A stretch of DNA of 64,000 bases from Paenibacillus faecalis. Lineage in GTDB: Bacteria; Bacillota; Bacilli; Paenibacillales; Paenibacillaceae. The notes beneath the pieces were generated by a model. It was not told where the DNA came from and did not search any database. It saw nothing but the letters and a program-made list of their open reading frames with translations. Positions 29,543 through 38,258 of this stretch are shown here, one piece after another; positions within the stretch are counted from its first letter, which is position 1, and every line of letters begins with the position of its first letter. Location of the stretch: assembly GCF_900289175.1 (NCBI RefSeq), contig NZ_LT985747.1, positions 4,265,921 to 4,329,920 of the forward strand. Reading direction: 5' to 3'. The translations under genes and the position numbers were made by a program.

Positions 29543-29904
29543 TCAACCGCATTCCACCAGGTAGGAAGCTTGGATCCAACCCCATTGTTGAAATTTGTAG
29601 CTGTACACATTGACCCAAGTAGCACCGTTCACAACACGTGTTTCATTAAGTCACCAGCGTAGAGAGAGCCGATATACTCACCAATAGGGGAAGGTGTTTT
29701 TCTAAAATTGGAAGATGCATTAACCTGCCATGTTGTCGACATAATTGTAACAACATCAGATCCGGGTTGTTCAGTAATTTGGACATCCGGGCTAGAAGGC
29801 GCGACTCGATCGTTTATTCCTTCCGATGCAAATGCACCTGTCGCAGGGAGCAGCGCTGTTGCGGACACTAGTAATACAGCAATAAATTTTTTCAACACCT
29901 TCAC
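29543..29904 (-). pseudogene. Secreted bacterial SH3-domain protein, frameshifted
   Basis: GTG start at 29904 with AAGGAG 4 bases upstream, then a signal peptide (KKFIAVLLVSATALLPATGA) and the first half of an SH3_3-type domain (WQVNASSNFRKTPSPIGEYI). The reading frame stops after DLMKHVL. One base back, the other frame gives LNETRVVNGATWVNVYSY and ends WGWIQASYLVECG, the second half of the same domain. There is no slippery heptamer at the junction (near 29640), so this looks like an indel, not programmed frameshifting. Confidence 0.75.
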
Positions 29905-29952
29905 AACACTCCTTGTCCATCCCTACAACCAAAGGAAAAGGGGCGTCCCTCC

Positions 29953-30132
29953 ATGAAAAAGGATTCAAAAGAACAGAAGAATCAAACCTTAGCAGAAGGG
30001 TCCGTTGAGACTTTACAAGCAGAGGTAGAGCGTTTGCGTATGGAGAATGCGTATTTAAAAAAGTTGAATGCCTTAGTTCAAAACAAGGAAAAATCACCAA
30101 AAAAGACAAAGCCCAAGTCGTCTATGAACTAA
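29953..30132 (+). pseudogene. IS3-family OrfA, C-terminal part
   Basis: 59 codons from ATG 29953. The segment LQAEVERLRMENAYLKKLNA is the leucine-zipper C-terminus of IS3 OrfA; the DNA-binding N-terminus is missing. The heptamer A AAA AAG at 30099-30105 is the expected slippery site for -1 frameshifting into OrfB, whose frame indeed continues from there (ITKKDKAQVVYELRNEF). Confidence 0.75.
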
Positions 30133-30146
30133 GGAACGAATTCTCG

Positions 30147-30713
30147 GTGAAAGCACTCCTACAGTTAGCGGATATCCCTCGAAGCACGTATTATTACATG
30201 GTAAAAACGTTCAGTATGCCTGACAAAGATGCTGAGTTAAAAGACGTTATTCAAGCGATTTACAAGGAGCACCAAGGGCGCTACGGCTATCGTCGTATTC
30301 GAGAATATAATGGCGAAATTATTACGTATACAATTGGTTCAAGACCTGTCTATTCCCTTGTTTCCAAGATGTTAGATCAAGCATTCAAGCATCTAACGGA
30401 TAAAGATAAGCTCTTGATTCATTCTGACCAAGGCCTGCACTATCAGATGAAACAGTATCGTCATGCCCTTGAAAAACGTGGCATCAAACAAAGTATGTCC
30501 CGCAAAGGTAACTGCTACGACAACGCCGTCATTGAAAGCTTCTTTGGCATTATGAAATCTGAATTTCTCTATGTAAATGAATTTGAAAATATCGCGCATT
30601 TTAAACAAGAGCTATCAAGATTCATCGATTATTATAATCAAAAGCGAATTAAGTCGAAACTAAAAGGCATGAGTCCGGTACAGTACCGAACTCATGCCCA
30701 TATACCACAATAG
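30147..30713 (+). pseudogene. IS3-family OrfB transposase with internal deletion
   Basis: A 188-residue open frame that lacks roughly a third of the normal protein. RYGYRRI is joined directly to EYNGEIITYTI, so the helix-turn-helix and first catalytic Asp (the WxTD motif) are gone. The second Asp (HSDQGLHYQ) and the Glu (NAVIESFFGIMKSE) remain. Without the full DDE triad it cannot transpose. Confidence 0.8.
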
Positions 30714-30781
30714 GAACAATCAGGAACAACAATTTAATGAGTGATGATCTAAGACATCTCTAAAATATTTAGGAGGTCCTG

Positions 30782-30865
30782 ATGCACGCTTTTGATTTAT
30801 TTCTATACTATGTTATTGCGTTCATTTTGTTTGCTATTTCCATCGTTTTTACTATTTATGTATGA
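30782..30865 (+). CDS. Very small membrane peptide (27 residues)
   Basis: ATG 30782 with an AGGAGGT site 5 bases upstream. The peptide starts MHAFDLFLYYVIAFILFAIS and is one hydrophobic helix with almost no soluble part, similar in shape to KdpF-like or other single-pass micropeptides. No kdp genes are nearby. Function unknown. Confidence 0.5.
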   Translation: MHAFDLFLYYVIAFILFAISIVFTIYV

Positions 30866-30901
30866 AGGCGAACTATGGAGAAACAAGTCCACAGTTCACC
30901 T
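30866..30901 (-). terminator. Hairpin after the GH3 gene
   Basis: AGGTGAACTGTGG pairs with CCATAGTTCGCCT on the minus strand with two mismatches. No T-run follows, so it may only protect the mRNA end. Confidence 0.35.
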
Positions 30902-30915
30902 CCGTCTTCTGGTCA

Positions 30916-33702
30916 CTACAGTCGTTTAAACTCAATCCAATCGATCTGCAAGCCTGGCTTGACGAAATCCAGTTTCATTTCATAAAGCCCTGCCTCCAGT
31001 TTCACTTTTACAAGCTTTTGTCTAATCCATCTTCCGTCTGTTCCATTCGTTTGAATGGTCGTCACTGATTGATTGTTCAGCGTCACGTTGCAAGCACTTT
31101 GTGACAATTCCGATTCAGGAGACATGATGCGGACAATCATCCGGTATTCGCCGGGTTGATCCACCTTCACGAAAGTCGATCCCGCTTCAGCAGGTTTCAC
31201 CTGTGAGATCTCAGATAGGGCCTGAGCTTGTTCTGATGAAAGAGACGGATTAGCCTGGAAAGTCCCCACCGCTTCTTCAACGGCCTGCTTTCTGGAGAAC
31301 ACCGGAGCATGCATCAAGAACCTGCAAATATTCATGGCACAACGCTGTAGTTCCCCACGGGTCAGAGTACCATTTTCCAAAGAGGCTAACGTGTTGTCGT
31401 CCCACGCGTTGATCTCCGCGCCGTAGTTCATAACCACCATATAGAGATCGTTTTGGGCGCGAACCATCCAGTTCGTATATTTTCGATCTGCCGGTCCCCC
31501 ATGAACCACATCATTCATAATGGCCCACCAGTCCGTCATCACGATGCCTTCAAATCCCCACTCCCCGCGAAGAATGGTAGTGTTTAGATCATAGTTGGAA
31601 GCTGCCCAATGTCCATTGATTGGATTGTAGGAGGTCATAACCGAATTTCCTCCACCCTGCTTCACCGCGATTTCGAAGCCTTTCAGATATATTTCCCGAA
31701 GAGCACGCTCTGACACAACGGCATCCACTTTGCTGCGATGTTTTTCTTGGTTATTGCAAGCAAAATGTTTCAGCGTAGCGTTGGAGCCGCCTTTCATAAT
31801 CCCGCGCGTGCATGCAGCAGCAAACATTCCGGAGATCAGCGGATCTTCCGAGAAATATTCAAAATTCCGGCCATTCAACGGGCTGCGCCGGATATTCAGT
31901 CCTGGTCCAAGTAAGGTATCTATGTTGTAGCTTAACAGTTCTTTCCCTTCCATAACATAAAGCTGCTCAACCAATTCTGTGTTCCAGGTCGCTGCAAGCA
32001 AAGTGCCGATCGCAACCTGCGTTGCTTGTTGACCGCTATCCATCCGAATCCCGGACGGGCCATCTGCGGTACAAGCAATCGGTATTCCGTAGTCGAGCAA
32101 GCTGTCGCTTAATCCTCCGAAAGCGGAAGCCGTGCCCGGTGTAACAAGCGGACTGCTCATACCTTCTCCTCTGATGATTACCGCTAGATCCTGATCGCTA
32201 AGCTGAGCAATAAAAGTTTCCATGGTAACTTTTCCATCATACACGTCTCTTAATTTATAGCCTTGATTCCCGGTTTGCTCCAGCGTTTGCGGCAGATTTT
32301 GTTCAATCCGTTCTGCCATGGAAATCTTGCGCTTCGGCACCTCTACAAAGGTCAGTTCATATGAGCCATCCTCTTTGCGGGCGCCTGGCATCATTCTCGT
32401 AAAGCTTTCTGTAGGCGCCATGGCCTCCTGCAGCTGCTCTACGACTTGAAGACTTTCTACAACATAACCGTTTTGGCCTTCAAAGCTGATTTCCTCCACA
32501 TTTCTCACACTGGTTCCCACATACAAACGATACGTCCCTGCTTCTAAAACATAAGCAGAAGGATATCCTGTTACACCCGCATCATCATAAGAAGCCATGA
32601 CATGCACAGGAAAACTCACGGTAATATGCTGCGATTCACCTGTTTGAAGCTCCTTTGTTTTCGCAAACGCCGCCAAAGCTTTAGCAGGTTTACCCAGTTT
32701 TCCTTGCGGCGCTTCATAATAAACTTGTACAACCTCTTTACCTGCATAGGTGGTTCCGATATTTTTTACAGTTACACCGATTTCAACGTATTGTTTCCCG
32801 TCCTTAAGAGTCAACTTAGCTTCTTCAGGCTTCAATTGGAATGAAGTATAAGACAATCCATAACCAAATTCAAACTGAACTCGGTCCAATCGAAACGTTT
32901 CGAAAAAACGGTAGCCTACATAAATATCTTCCTGATACACATTTTTATGTTCATTGCCATAATTGCGGGTTGATGGATAATCGTCAATCGAAAATGCTAT
33001 CGTATCGGTCAACTTACCGCTAGGTGTCACATCGCCGACCAGCACGTCAGCAATCGCATTGCCCCCTTCCATACCTCCTTGCCAAGCATAAATAACACAT
33101 GGAATCGGGTGTACATAGCTTTCTTCGTGCATCCAGCTCATATCGATAATATTGGATACATTCAACACGACGACCGTTTGTTCAAAATATGCCGTCACCT
33201 GCTTCAGCATCTCTTTCTCTTCCGTCGTTAATTGATAGCTGCCCGGCTCATTGGCATTATCCTTGTCTTCCCCGGCTGTGCGTCCGATGACAATGATCGC
33301 TTTATCGGTTTTCTTTCTTGCCGCTGACACGATCTCATCGGTTAAAGGCATTTCCTTCTGATGCCACGGCTCAGCCGCCCAACCGCCGCCGCCATTATCA
33401 AATGGATTTTTCTCAATCCATTTTTCATAGATGTCCGCCAGTTCTTCATTGACCGCGATGTTCTTTTTATTTCGTAGGCCATCCAGCAGATTGGTGGTAT
33501 GGGAAACATGAACACTTCCCCCTGATCCTGTACCGCTGCGATAGTAGTTAATCTGGGTTCTGCCAAACACTGAAACGCTTTCTTTTTGTCGAATGGGAAG
33601 AACCTGTCCTTCATTTTTTAACAGAACGGCTCCCTCTGCGGCTACTTTCCTGCTAAACTCAGCAAAGCCTTCTAATGGAGCTCCAAGTTTCTGTTTGCTC
33701 AA
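30916..33702 (-). CDS. GH3-family glycoside hydrolase with swapped domain order and a C-terminal binding module
   Basis: A 928-residue protein. The usual C-terminal GH3 domain comes first (residues 1-290, GAVLLKNEGQVLPIRQKESV, VIGRTAGEDKDNANEPGSY), then a fibronectin-III-like domain (about 300-385, GKEVVQVYYEAP), then the catalytic GH3 N-domain (about 490-780: TADGPSGIRM, GPGLNIRRSPLNGRNFEYFS, LKHFACNNQE). The nucleophile is the Asp of GIVMTDWW near 724. Residues about 815-928 form a carbohydrate-binding-like module (FVKVDQPGEYRM, IDWIEFKRL). The swapped order is known for Ruminococcus albus-type beta-glucosidases. No signal peptide, so it is probably intracellular. Sugar specificity is not predictable. 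Confidence 0.88.
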   Translation of the reverse strand: MSKQKLGAPLEGFAEFSRKVAAEGAVLLKNEGQVLPIRQKESVSVFGRTQINYYRSGTGSGGSVHVSHTTNLLDGLRNKKNIAVNEELADIYEKWIEKNPFDNGGGGWAAEPWHQKEMPLTDEIVSAARKKTDKAIIVIGRTAGEDKDNANEPGSYQLTTEEKEMLKQVTAYFEQTVVVLNVSNIIDMSWMHEESYVHPIPCVIYAWQGGMEGGNAIADVLVGDVTPSGKLTDTIAFSIDDYPSTRNYGNEHKNVYQEDIYVGYRFFETFRLDRVQFEFGYGLSYTSFQLKPEEAKLTLKDGKQYVEIGVTVKNIGTTYAGKEVVQVYYEAPQGKLGKPAKALAAFAKTKELQTGESQHITVSFPVHVMASYDDAGVTGYPSAYVLEAGTYRLYVGTSVRNVEEISFEGQNGYVVESLQVVEQLQEAMAPTESFTRMMPGARKEDGSYELTFVEVPKRKISMAERIEQNLPQTLEQTGNQGYKLRDVYDGKVTMETFIAQLSDQDLAVIIRGEGMSSPLVTPGTASAFGGLSDSLLDYGIPIACTADGPSGIRMDSGQQATQVAIGTLLAATWNTELVEQLYVMEGKELLSYNIDTLLGPGLNIRRSPLNGRNFEYFSEDPLISGMFAAACTRGIMKGGSNATLKHFACNNQEKHRSKVDAVVSERALREIYLKGFEIAVKQGGGNSVMTSYNPINGHWAASNYDLNTTILRGEWGFEGIVMTDWWAIMNDVVHGGPADRKYTNWMVRAQNDLYMVVMNYGAEINAWDDNTLASLENGTLTRGELQRCAMNICRFLMHAPVFSRKQAVEEAVGTFQANPSLSSEQAQALSEISQVKPAEAGSTFVKVDQPGEYRMIVRIMSPESELSQSACNVTLNNQSVTTIQTNGTDGRWIRQKLVKVKLEAGLYEMKLDFVKPGLQIDWIEFKRL

Positions 33703-33918
33703 TTTACTCCCTCCTACTCCCTATTTGTCATATGAAAAAAGTAAACGCCTGTTCTCAACAAGTGATCACTCACATCTTGCCCCTTCCTCTGGTTCAGTTT
33801 ATCAAGTTAAAGCGCAAAGGTTAGCAAGACGTTTACCTAGTATCATAGTAACAAAAATTCATAATAAAAATACATAACCTCTTTTAGATTTTTTTATTAG
33901 AAGCTAATGATATTGGCT

Positions 33919-34137
33919 TTATGCATCCTCTGGAACACTTTCAACGGCTGTAAAAAACACATCCAACAGATCTTTATCAAAGTTGGACCGTATGTAGTCT
34001 GAAATTTTGTCCAGTTCTTCTTTGCTGTCGTACTCCAAGCATGCACGCCCTTCACACCATAATACTGTGCAGTGAAATAACTGCTGTACCTTTTCAATCA
34101 TATAATCTTGCTCCACAATTTCACGAATGACTGTCAA
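33919..34137 (-). CDS. Small hypothetical protein
   Basis: About 72 residues, containing IREIVEQDYMIEKVQQLFHC and a C-terminal VFFTAVESVPEDA. An AAGGAGG site sits only one base before the first ATG (34146), too close for initiation; a TTG at 34137, 10 bases after the site, is the more likely start. Acidic and probably soluble. I do not recognise the family. Confidence 0.5.
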   Translation of the reverse strand: MTVIREIVEQDYMIEKVQQLFHCTVLWCEGRACLEYDSKEELDKISDYIRSNFDKDLLDVFFTAVESVPEDA

Positions 34138-34269
34138 CGTTCTCATGCCTCCTTGTTATTAGTTCAGCTCCACAGGTGAAAACCCAAGAGTGGTATGCCA
34201 CGATCCAGGAGTCTTTGCCTGAACCATAGCGTTCGATAAACGTTTGCTGTAAATGATTCTAACAAACTA

Positions 34270-34316
34270 AAACCACCGGCGGTGGATTAGAAGTCCTGAT
34301 CCGGTGGTTTTAGTAC
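34270..34316. terminator. Bidirectional terminator
   Basis: AAAACCACCGG pairs with CCGGTGGTTTT. It separates the small hypothetical gene from the XRE regulator gene. Confidence 0.8.
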
Positions 34317-34337
34317 GTTTTAATTACTTTAAGTATA

Positions 34338-34547
34338 CTAAGTATCTCTAATTTTCCATTCGTCAATATCGTTTGCATCAATTCCACACAATTTGGCAAT
34401 GAGTAGGCCAAGCACGATATTTGGTATTGTAAGACCATATTCTATATTTTGATAATGTCGTAATGTACACTTCGTATATGCATTAATTTTCAGAACGAGA
34501 GATTCTTGCGTGTATCCTGCTGCTTCGCGTGCATCTCTTAATTTCAC
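34338..34547 (-). CDS. Small XRE-type helix-turn-helix regulator
   Basis: A 69-residue protein, GTG start with GGGGAG upstream. KLRDAREAAGYTQESLVLKI and LRHYQNIEYGLTIPNI form a Cro/CI-like helix-turn-helix, although the residues between the two helices (NAYTKCTL) are atypical. Single DNA-binding domain, no sensor. Its target is unknown. Confidence 0.75.
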   Translation of the reverse strand: MKLRDAREAAGYTQESLVLKINAYTKCTLRHYQNIEYGLTIPNIVLGLLIAKLCGIDANDIDEWKIRDT

Positions 34548-34789
34548 CCAGTGTAACTCCCCTATCTATTGGTATAGGTAAAATTGTATAGGATTTATCA
34601 TGAAGTTATAACGTTTGTTACTTCCGGAAAAATTATTCACGCATGATTATTAGCGAATTTTTATTCGTTGATGTATAATGGGAAAAGATGGGGCGACTAT
34701 CTTAAAACAACTTTTCTAGGAAAAACATAGGCTAAGTTCCCTTCATTTCTGGTGGGGCTTATCTTTCCTTGCAAAAGTACAGTTTCTAG

Positions 34790-34819
34790 TTGACCGCTGT
34801 TTAATTCTAGTTTTACAAT
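34790..34819 (+). promoter_or_regulatory. SigA-type promoter of the AloR-like regulator
   Basis: TTGACC, 18 bases, TACAAT, about 48 bases before the proposed start. The whole 34548-34858 gap holds no gene; a second -10-like TATAAT lies at 34672-34677. Confidence 0.55.
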
Positions 34820-34867
34820 TATATATTAACAATAACTAAAATATGGTTTTTAAGGACGGTGTTTGTT

Positions 34868-36235
34868 TTGGAGTCGGCAGATTTAATTCGAGATTCTTTA
34901 AGAAGATATCTACGCGACAACAACATGAGTCTACATATATACGGAAATCATGCTGGACTAAATACAGGTACTCTTAGCCGTATTCTCAAAGGGCGTGTGC
35001 TTATTTCTTTTAGTCAGTTGCAGAAGATTACGGAAAGTATGAACTTACCGGAAGACTATTTTTTTGATGCATTTGTTGAAGAATGTTTAAAAAAATTGTC
35101 TATACGTAGAACACGGCCATTTATTTGGAGTTGTGCAAAGATGGGGCGGCTTGAATGCATTGATCGGGTTGTTTTTGGTTTGTTGGAAAATAATATGTTG
35201 GTTGAACACTTATTTAATCTTGCGGAGGAATTGTTTGCAGAAAAGCATTTCAAAGCTGCAGCAATTATTTATGCCAGAGTAAGTGTGGCAGAAAGGTATC
35301 AGCATTCGGAGCGGCTGGCTCTTTGTCGTTACCGACTATTTTTGTGCTCTTTAGGAACGGATATAGAAGCTAATCTAAAGGCAGCCATAGTATTTGAGGA
35401 TTATGTAGACCGTTTAGATGTAGCCAATCAATTGGATGCTTTAAAGCAGCTCATAAATGTCATGATGACGGTACATAATTGGTCTAGGGTAGACGAGCTG
35501 GCCGATGAAATGCTGCGGATCGCTACCATTCAGTATGATCTAGAGCCTTCCTTTCAACATAAACCAGAGCGTCCGTTATACTTTTATATTTTATACGCCT
35601 GGCTCATCAAGGGAACAGTTTGTGAAGAAAACAGGGATTATGATAGTGCCTTGGAGTATGTTGCGCTTTATGCTAGTGGAGAGACATGGATTAGGGAAGA
35701 GGATGAGGATGCGAAATGGTATGTAAATCAATTTAAAGAGTGGGCTACGGCCAATACGTATCTTTATCGTTTATGGTCTGGTACGATCGATGCGCTACAT
35801 GAGTATGCCCGGTTTTTGGATGATCATCCGGACGAAGTTTTTATTGGCTTAACCAATATTGTTCAAGCGGCCAATCAATTTGATTTTGATATTGATGATA
35901 TATTGGACCGTTTTGCGGCATTTCTTCCGTTTCGATTCCAAGAGAAAAAGAATGCACATGGAAGTTATGATTCTACGATTTTAAAGGAAAAGTACGCTCA
36001 GTTTTTATATGATCTGGCGATTTACAGGGCCAAACAAAATTTAAAAACTGAAATAAATATTTTATTAGACGGTTTTGGAATTTCTATTAAAATAAATAGT
36101 ATACAGAATATTCTAGCACACATGACTTTGTTTGAGCAGTATCGGGAGTGGGTCACTCCGGAACAAAAGGCTACGTTTAAAAATTTAACAAGTGAGGTAA
36201 AGATCGATGCGATAAAAAAACAACTTTATTTTTAG
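34868..36235 (+). CDS. RRNPP-type TPR regulator, AloR-like
   Basis: About 455 residues from TTG 34868 (an in-frame GTG at 34859 lies too close to the AAGGA site). Residues 1-65 form a helix-turn-helix (LRRYLRDNNMSLHIYGN, GTLSRILKGR). The remaining roughly 390 residues are all-helical repeats of TPR type (LAEELFAEKHFKAAAIIYAR, GTVCEENRDYDSALEYVALY). This layout is that of peptide-sensing regulators (Rap, PlcR, AimR, and the AloR group described in Paenibacillus). Such genes are normally followed by a short pro-peptide gene; a damaged candidate follows here. Regulated promoter unknown. Confidence 0.75.
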   Translation: MESADLIRDSLRRYLRDNNMSLHIYGNHAGLNTGTLSRILKGRVLISFSQLQKITESMNLPEDYFFDAFVEECLKKLSIRRTRPFIWSCAKMGRLECIDRVVFGLLENNMLVEHLFNLAEELFAEKHFKAAAIIYARVSVAERYQHSERLALCRYRLFLCSLGTDIEANLKAAIVFEDYVDRLDVANQLDALKQLINVMMTVHNWSRVDELADEMLRIATIQYDLEPSFQHKPERPLYFYILYAWLIKGTVCEENRDYDSALEYVALYASGETWIREEDEDAKWYVNQFKEWATANTYLYRLWSGTIDALHEYARFLDDHPDEVFIGLTNIVQAANQFDFDIDDILDRFAAFLPFRFQEKKNAHGSYDSTILKEKYAQFLYDLAIYRAKQNLKTEINILLDGFGISIKINSIQNILAHMTLFEQYREWVTPEQKATFKNLTSEVKIDAIKKQLYF

Positions 36236-36329
36236 TTACATTTAGTTCTGTTGCAACCACCTTGGTAGCGGTGGTTTCGGCACTGGGCATGGTGCTGGTT
36301 GGGGTTCCTATGGTTTAATCTTTTCTTGA
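36208..36329 (+). pseudogene. Candidate pro-peptide gene (AloP/Phr-like) with disrupted frame
   Basis: An ATG at 36208 inside the end of the regulator gene is followed by CGA and then TAA. If one T is ignored, the frame reads MRKKTTLFLVTFSSVATT and continues hydrophobic to VGVPMV: a basic start and secretion-type core. In the original frame the later part is glycine-rich (LGSGGFGTGHGAGWGSYG) to a TGA at 36329. The position matches signal-peptide genes of RRNPP systems. Two frames would have to be joined, so this is either a decayed gene or coincidence. Confidence 0.35.
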
Positions 36330-36357
36330 AAAGACTTTCTTTCGGGAAAGTCTTTTT
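36329..36357 (+). terminator. Terminator after the AloR-like regulator
   Basis: AAAAGACTTTC pairs with GAAAGTCTTTTT, with a T-rich tail. Confidence 0.85.
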
Positions 36358-36436
36358 ATTTTTAATAACAAATCCATGAAATACGGGCTGATGTTACCGT
36401 TTGTTACTTAGGCTAATATGAACAAGTACGTAAAAT

Positions 36437-36467
36437 GGGCTATAACCGAGCTTAGCGGTTATAGCCC
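36437..36467. repeat. Strong perfect hairpin of unclear role
   Basis: GGGCTATAACCG pairs perfectly with CGGTTATAGCCC around a 7-base loop. No T-run on either side. It lies in a gene-free stretch (36358-36653). Confidence 0.5.
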
Positions 36468-36653
36468 CTAAATTAAGATCATGTTTTAACCTCTTCTGAA
36501 GGTTGAGTAACGGGCCTTCCAATAAGTTAGTTTAACATATATTCTATCCAGAACCATCATCCATCCCCAATATATAGTTTATTTACCTTCTACTTATAAT
36601 GCAATTATTTGACATAAAGACCTAAAATATTGCAAAAAGGGAGGTTGAAATCT

Positions 36654-36836
36654 ATGAGTAATTCCAGAGTAATTCAAGACAGTATAGAACGGGAACGGCA
36701 TAAATTACATTTTCTAACACAAGAATATGGTGCATTGGGCCATCCAAAAGTGATCCAGCAATCTATGGTACTAGATGACCTAATCAATCAATATATTAAA
36801 CTGGATAAAAAGAAGGTTGAAAAGCCTACTGCCTAA
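36654..36836 (+). CDS. Spo0E-like aspartyl-phosphate phosphatase
   Basis: 60 residues from ATG 36654, which has GGGAGG 9 bases upstream (an earlier TTG at 36630 is not used). Two helices with the Spo0E-family motif SMVLD (consensus SxxLD), in VIQQSMVLDDLINQYIKL. Family members dephosphorylate Spo0A~P and delay sporulation; others act on different response regulators. Length is normal. Confidence 0.8.
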   Translation: MSNSRVIQDSIERERHKLHFLTQEYGALGHPKVIQQSMVLDDLINQYIKLDKKKVEKPTA

Positions 36837-36839
36837 ATA

Positions 36840-37037
36840 ATCGACTTGGGCAAGAAACTTTGCAGGGTTCCCTCACCATATTATTTTAGTAGATAATCGA
36901 TATATAGGTTCACACATAGTTTTCCGATATAACGGTTCCTTAACAACGCCGCCATGTACTATCTTCAGACATAACATTAGACCCGTCCAGCCAATCAACA
37001 ACCGAATATTACTAAATGTAATACTTGATAACATAAA
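36840..37037. other. Short gene-free stretch
   Basis: No coding frame or clear regulatory signal seen between the Spo0E-like gene and the beta-lactamase terminator. Confidence 0.5.
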
Positions 37038-37065
37038 ACAAAAAAGCCGCAATTTAAGCGACTTT
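37038..37065 (-). terminator. Terminator of the beta-lactamase gene
   Basis: AGTCGC pairs with GCGGCT (one G-U) around a 7-base loop, followed on the minus strand by a T-run. Confidence 0.7.
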
Positions 37066-37084
37066 GAATATTACTATGTTTTGG

Positions 37085-38089
37085 TCACTCGACAGTTAGT
37101 GAGTCCAGTGCTACCTTTGCAGCCTGAGCGATAAGAGCGTTGTCATAATCAGCGTCTTGCACATCACGGTTAGACATAATTGCAACGATAATGGGAGAGC
37201 CGTTCGGCGGCCAAACAATGGCTATGTCGTTGCGCGTTCCGAAATTGCCGGCACCGGACTTGTCGGCGACCTTCCAGTCCTTAGGTGCGCCAGCACGGAT
37301 CAATTCATCGCCTGTGGCGTTTCCAGACATCCAATCTATCAGAATTGAACGCTTATCGTCCGTAAGTACATTTCCGACGATGAAAGAGGAGAGTGTGGTG
37401 GCTAAAGATCTAGGCGTACTTGTATCTCTTGTATCACCAGGAACCGCCTCATTCAGTTCAGGTTCGTAGCGATCGGCTTGGGTCACTTGGTCACCAATTT
37501 GCTTCAGTGCCTTTTCGTAACCTTCCGGACCTCCCAATTTTTTTAATAAAACATTACCTGCTGTATTGTCACTATACCTTACTGCCGCCTCGCATATGTC
37601 CCTAATCGTCATACCGGTTTTTACGTGCTTTTCTGTTACAGGCGAATATGAGACCAAATCGTCTTTTGTATAGGTAATCACTTGATCAAGTTCATCCGCC
37701 GAGCTATTCATAAGAATGAGACCTGCAGCTAAAGCTTTATATGTGGAAGCATACGCGAAACGTTCGTCGGGACGATAAGCAATTGAACGCCCTGTTCCAG
37801 TGTCTATTGCAAAAACTCCGAGCTTGGCTCCATATTCCTCCTCCAATTGCACGAACGAACTTTCTATTGCTGATTGTTCATCCGCTTCTTCCGGATATTC
37901 TGAAGGTATTGCGATTTTTTCATCCATTTCGGCTGAAGTCTCTGAAGGGGTAGCGGCTGAATTACCATTTGTGGAACAACTGGTTAGTGTAATGAGGACA
38001 ACGCAGTATAAAATGAACTGTTGATTTAATTTTTTGATGAATTTAATTGGATCTTTTAACTGTCTAACCTCGTCCCTTCTCAATAACAT
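37085..38089 (-). CDS. Class A serine beta-lactamase, lipoprotein
   Basis: About 334 residues from the ATG at 38089 (MLLRRDEVRQLKD); the open frame extends further up to 38197 but that part is not protein-like. A lipoprotein signal has lipobox LTSC. Catalytic motifs: STYK (Ser near residue 113), SDN in VRYSDNTAG, Glu in the omega loop (ADRYEPELNEA) and KSG in VADKSGAGNFG. These are the standard class A (penicillinase, PenP/BlaZ-like) residues. It hydrolyses penicillin-type antibiotics outside the membrane. No blaR/blaI regulators are adjacent. Start uncertain. Confidence 0.92.
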   Translation of the reverse strand: MLLRRDEVRQLKDPIKFIKKLNQQFILYCVVLITLTSCSTNGNSAATPSETSAEMDEKIAIPSEYPEEADEQSAIESSFVQLEEEYGAKLGVFAIDTGTGRSIAYRPDERFAYASTYKALAAGLILMNSSADELDQVITYTKDDLVSYSPVTEKHVKTGMTIRDICEAAVRYSDNTAGNVLLKKLGGPEGYEKALKQIGDQVTQADRYEPELNEAVPGDTRDTSTPRSLATTLSSFIVGNVLTDDKRSILIDWMSGNATGDELIRAGAPKDWKVADKSGAGNFGTRNDIAIVWPPNGSPIIVAIMSNRDVQDADYDNALIAQAAKVALDSLTVE

Positions 38090-38258
38090 CACCTGCAATA
38101 TCGTTCGTATTATAATATAAATGACCGGGGAAAGCTTGGCTGCCATCTTGTTTAAATTCGGCAAACCTCTGTAAATTGTATTCTCATACAAACCCATTTC
38201 ACGAGCTACCTAATGCTACTGTCTATCCTTCTTCTTGAACGAGCTGAACGTTTCCATT

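Larger units (their letters stand above)
29935..30720 (+). mobile_element. Decayed IS3-family (IS150-like) insertion element
   Basis: Contains the end of OrfA, a frameshift window and an internally deleted OrfB. The left end joins the start of the SH3 gene without a visible inverted repeat, so the element is truncated there. It is unlikely to be active. Confidence 0.8.

Noticed and set aside
29636..29650. Programmed -1 frameshift in the SH3 gene
   Set aside because: There is no slippery heptamer or following stem at the junction; an indel is simpler.
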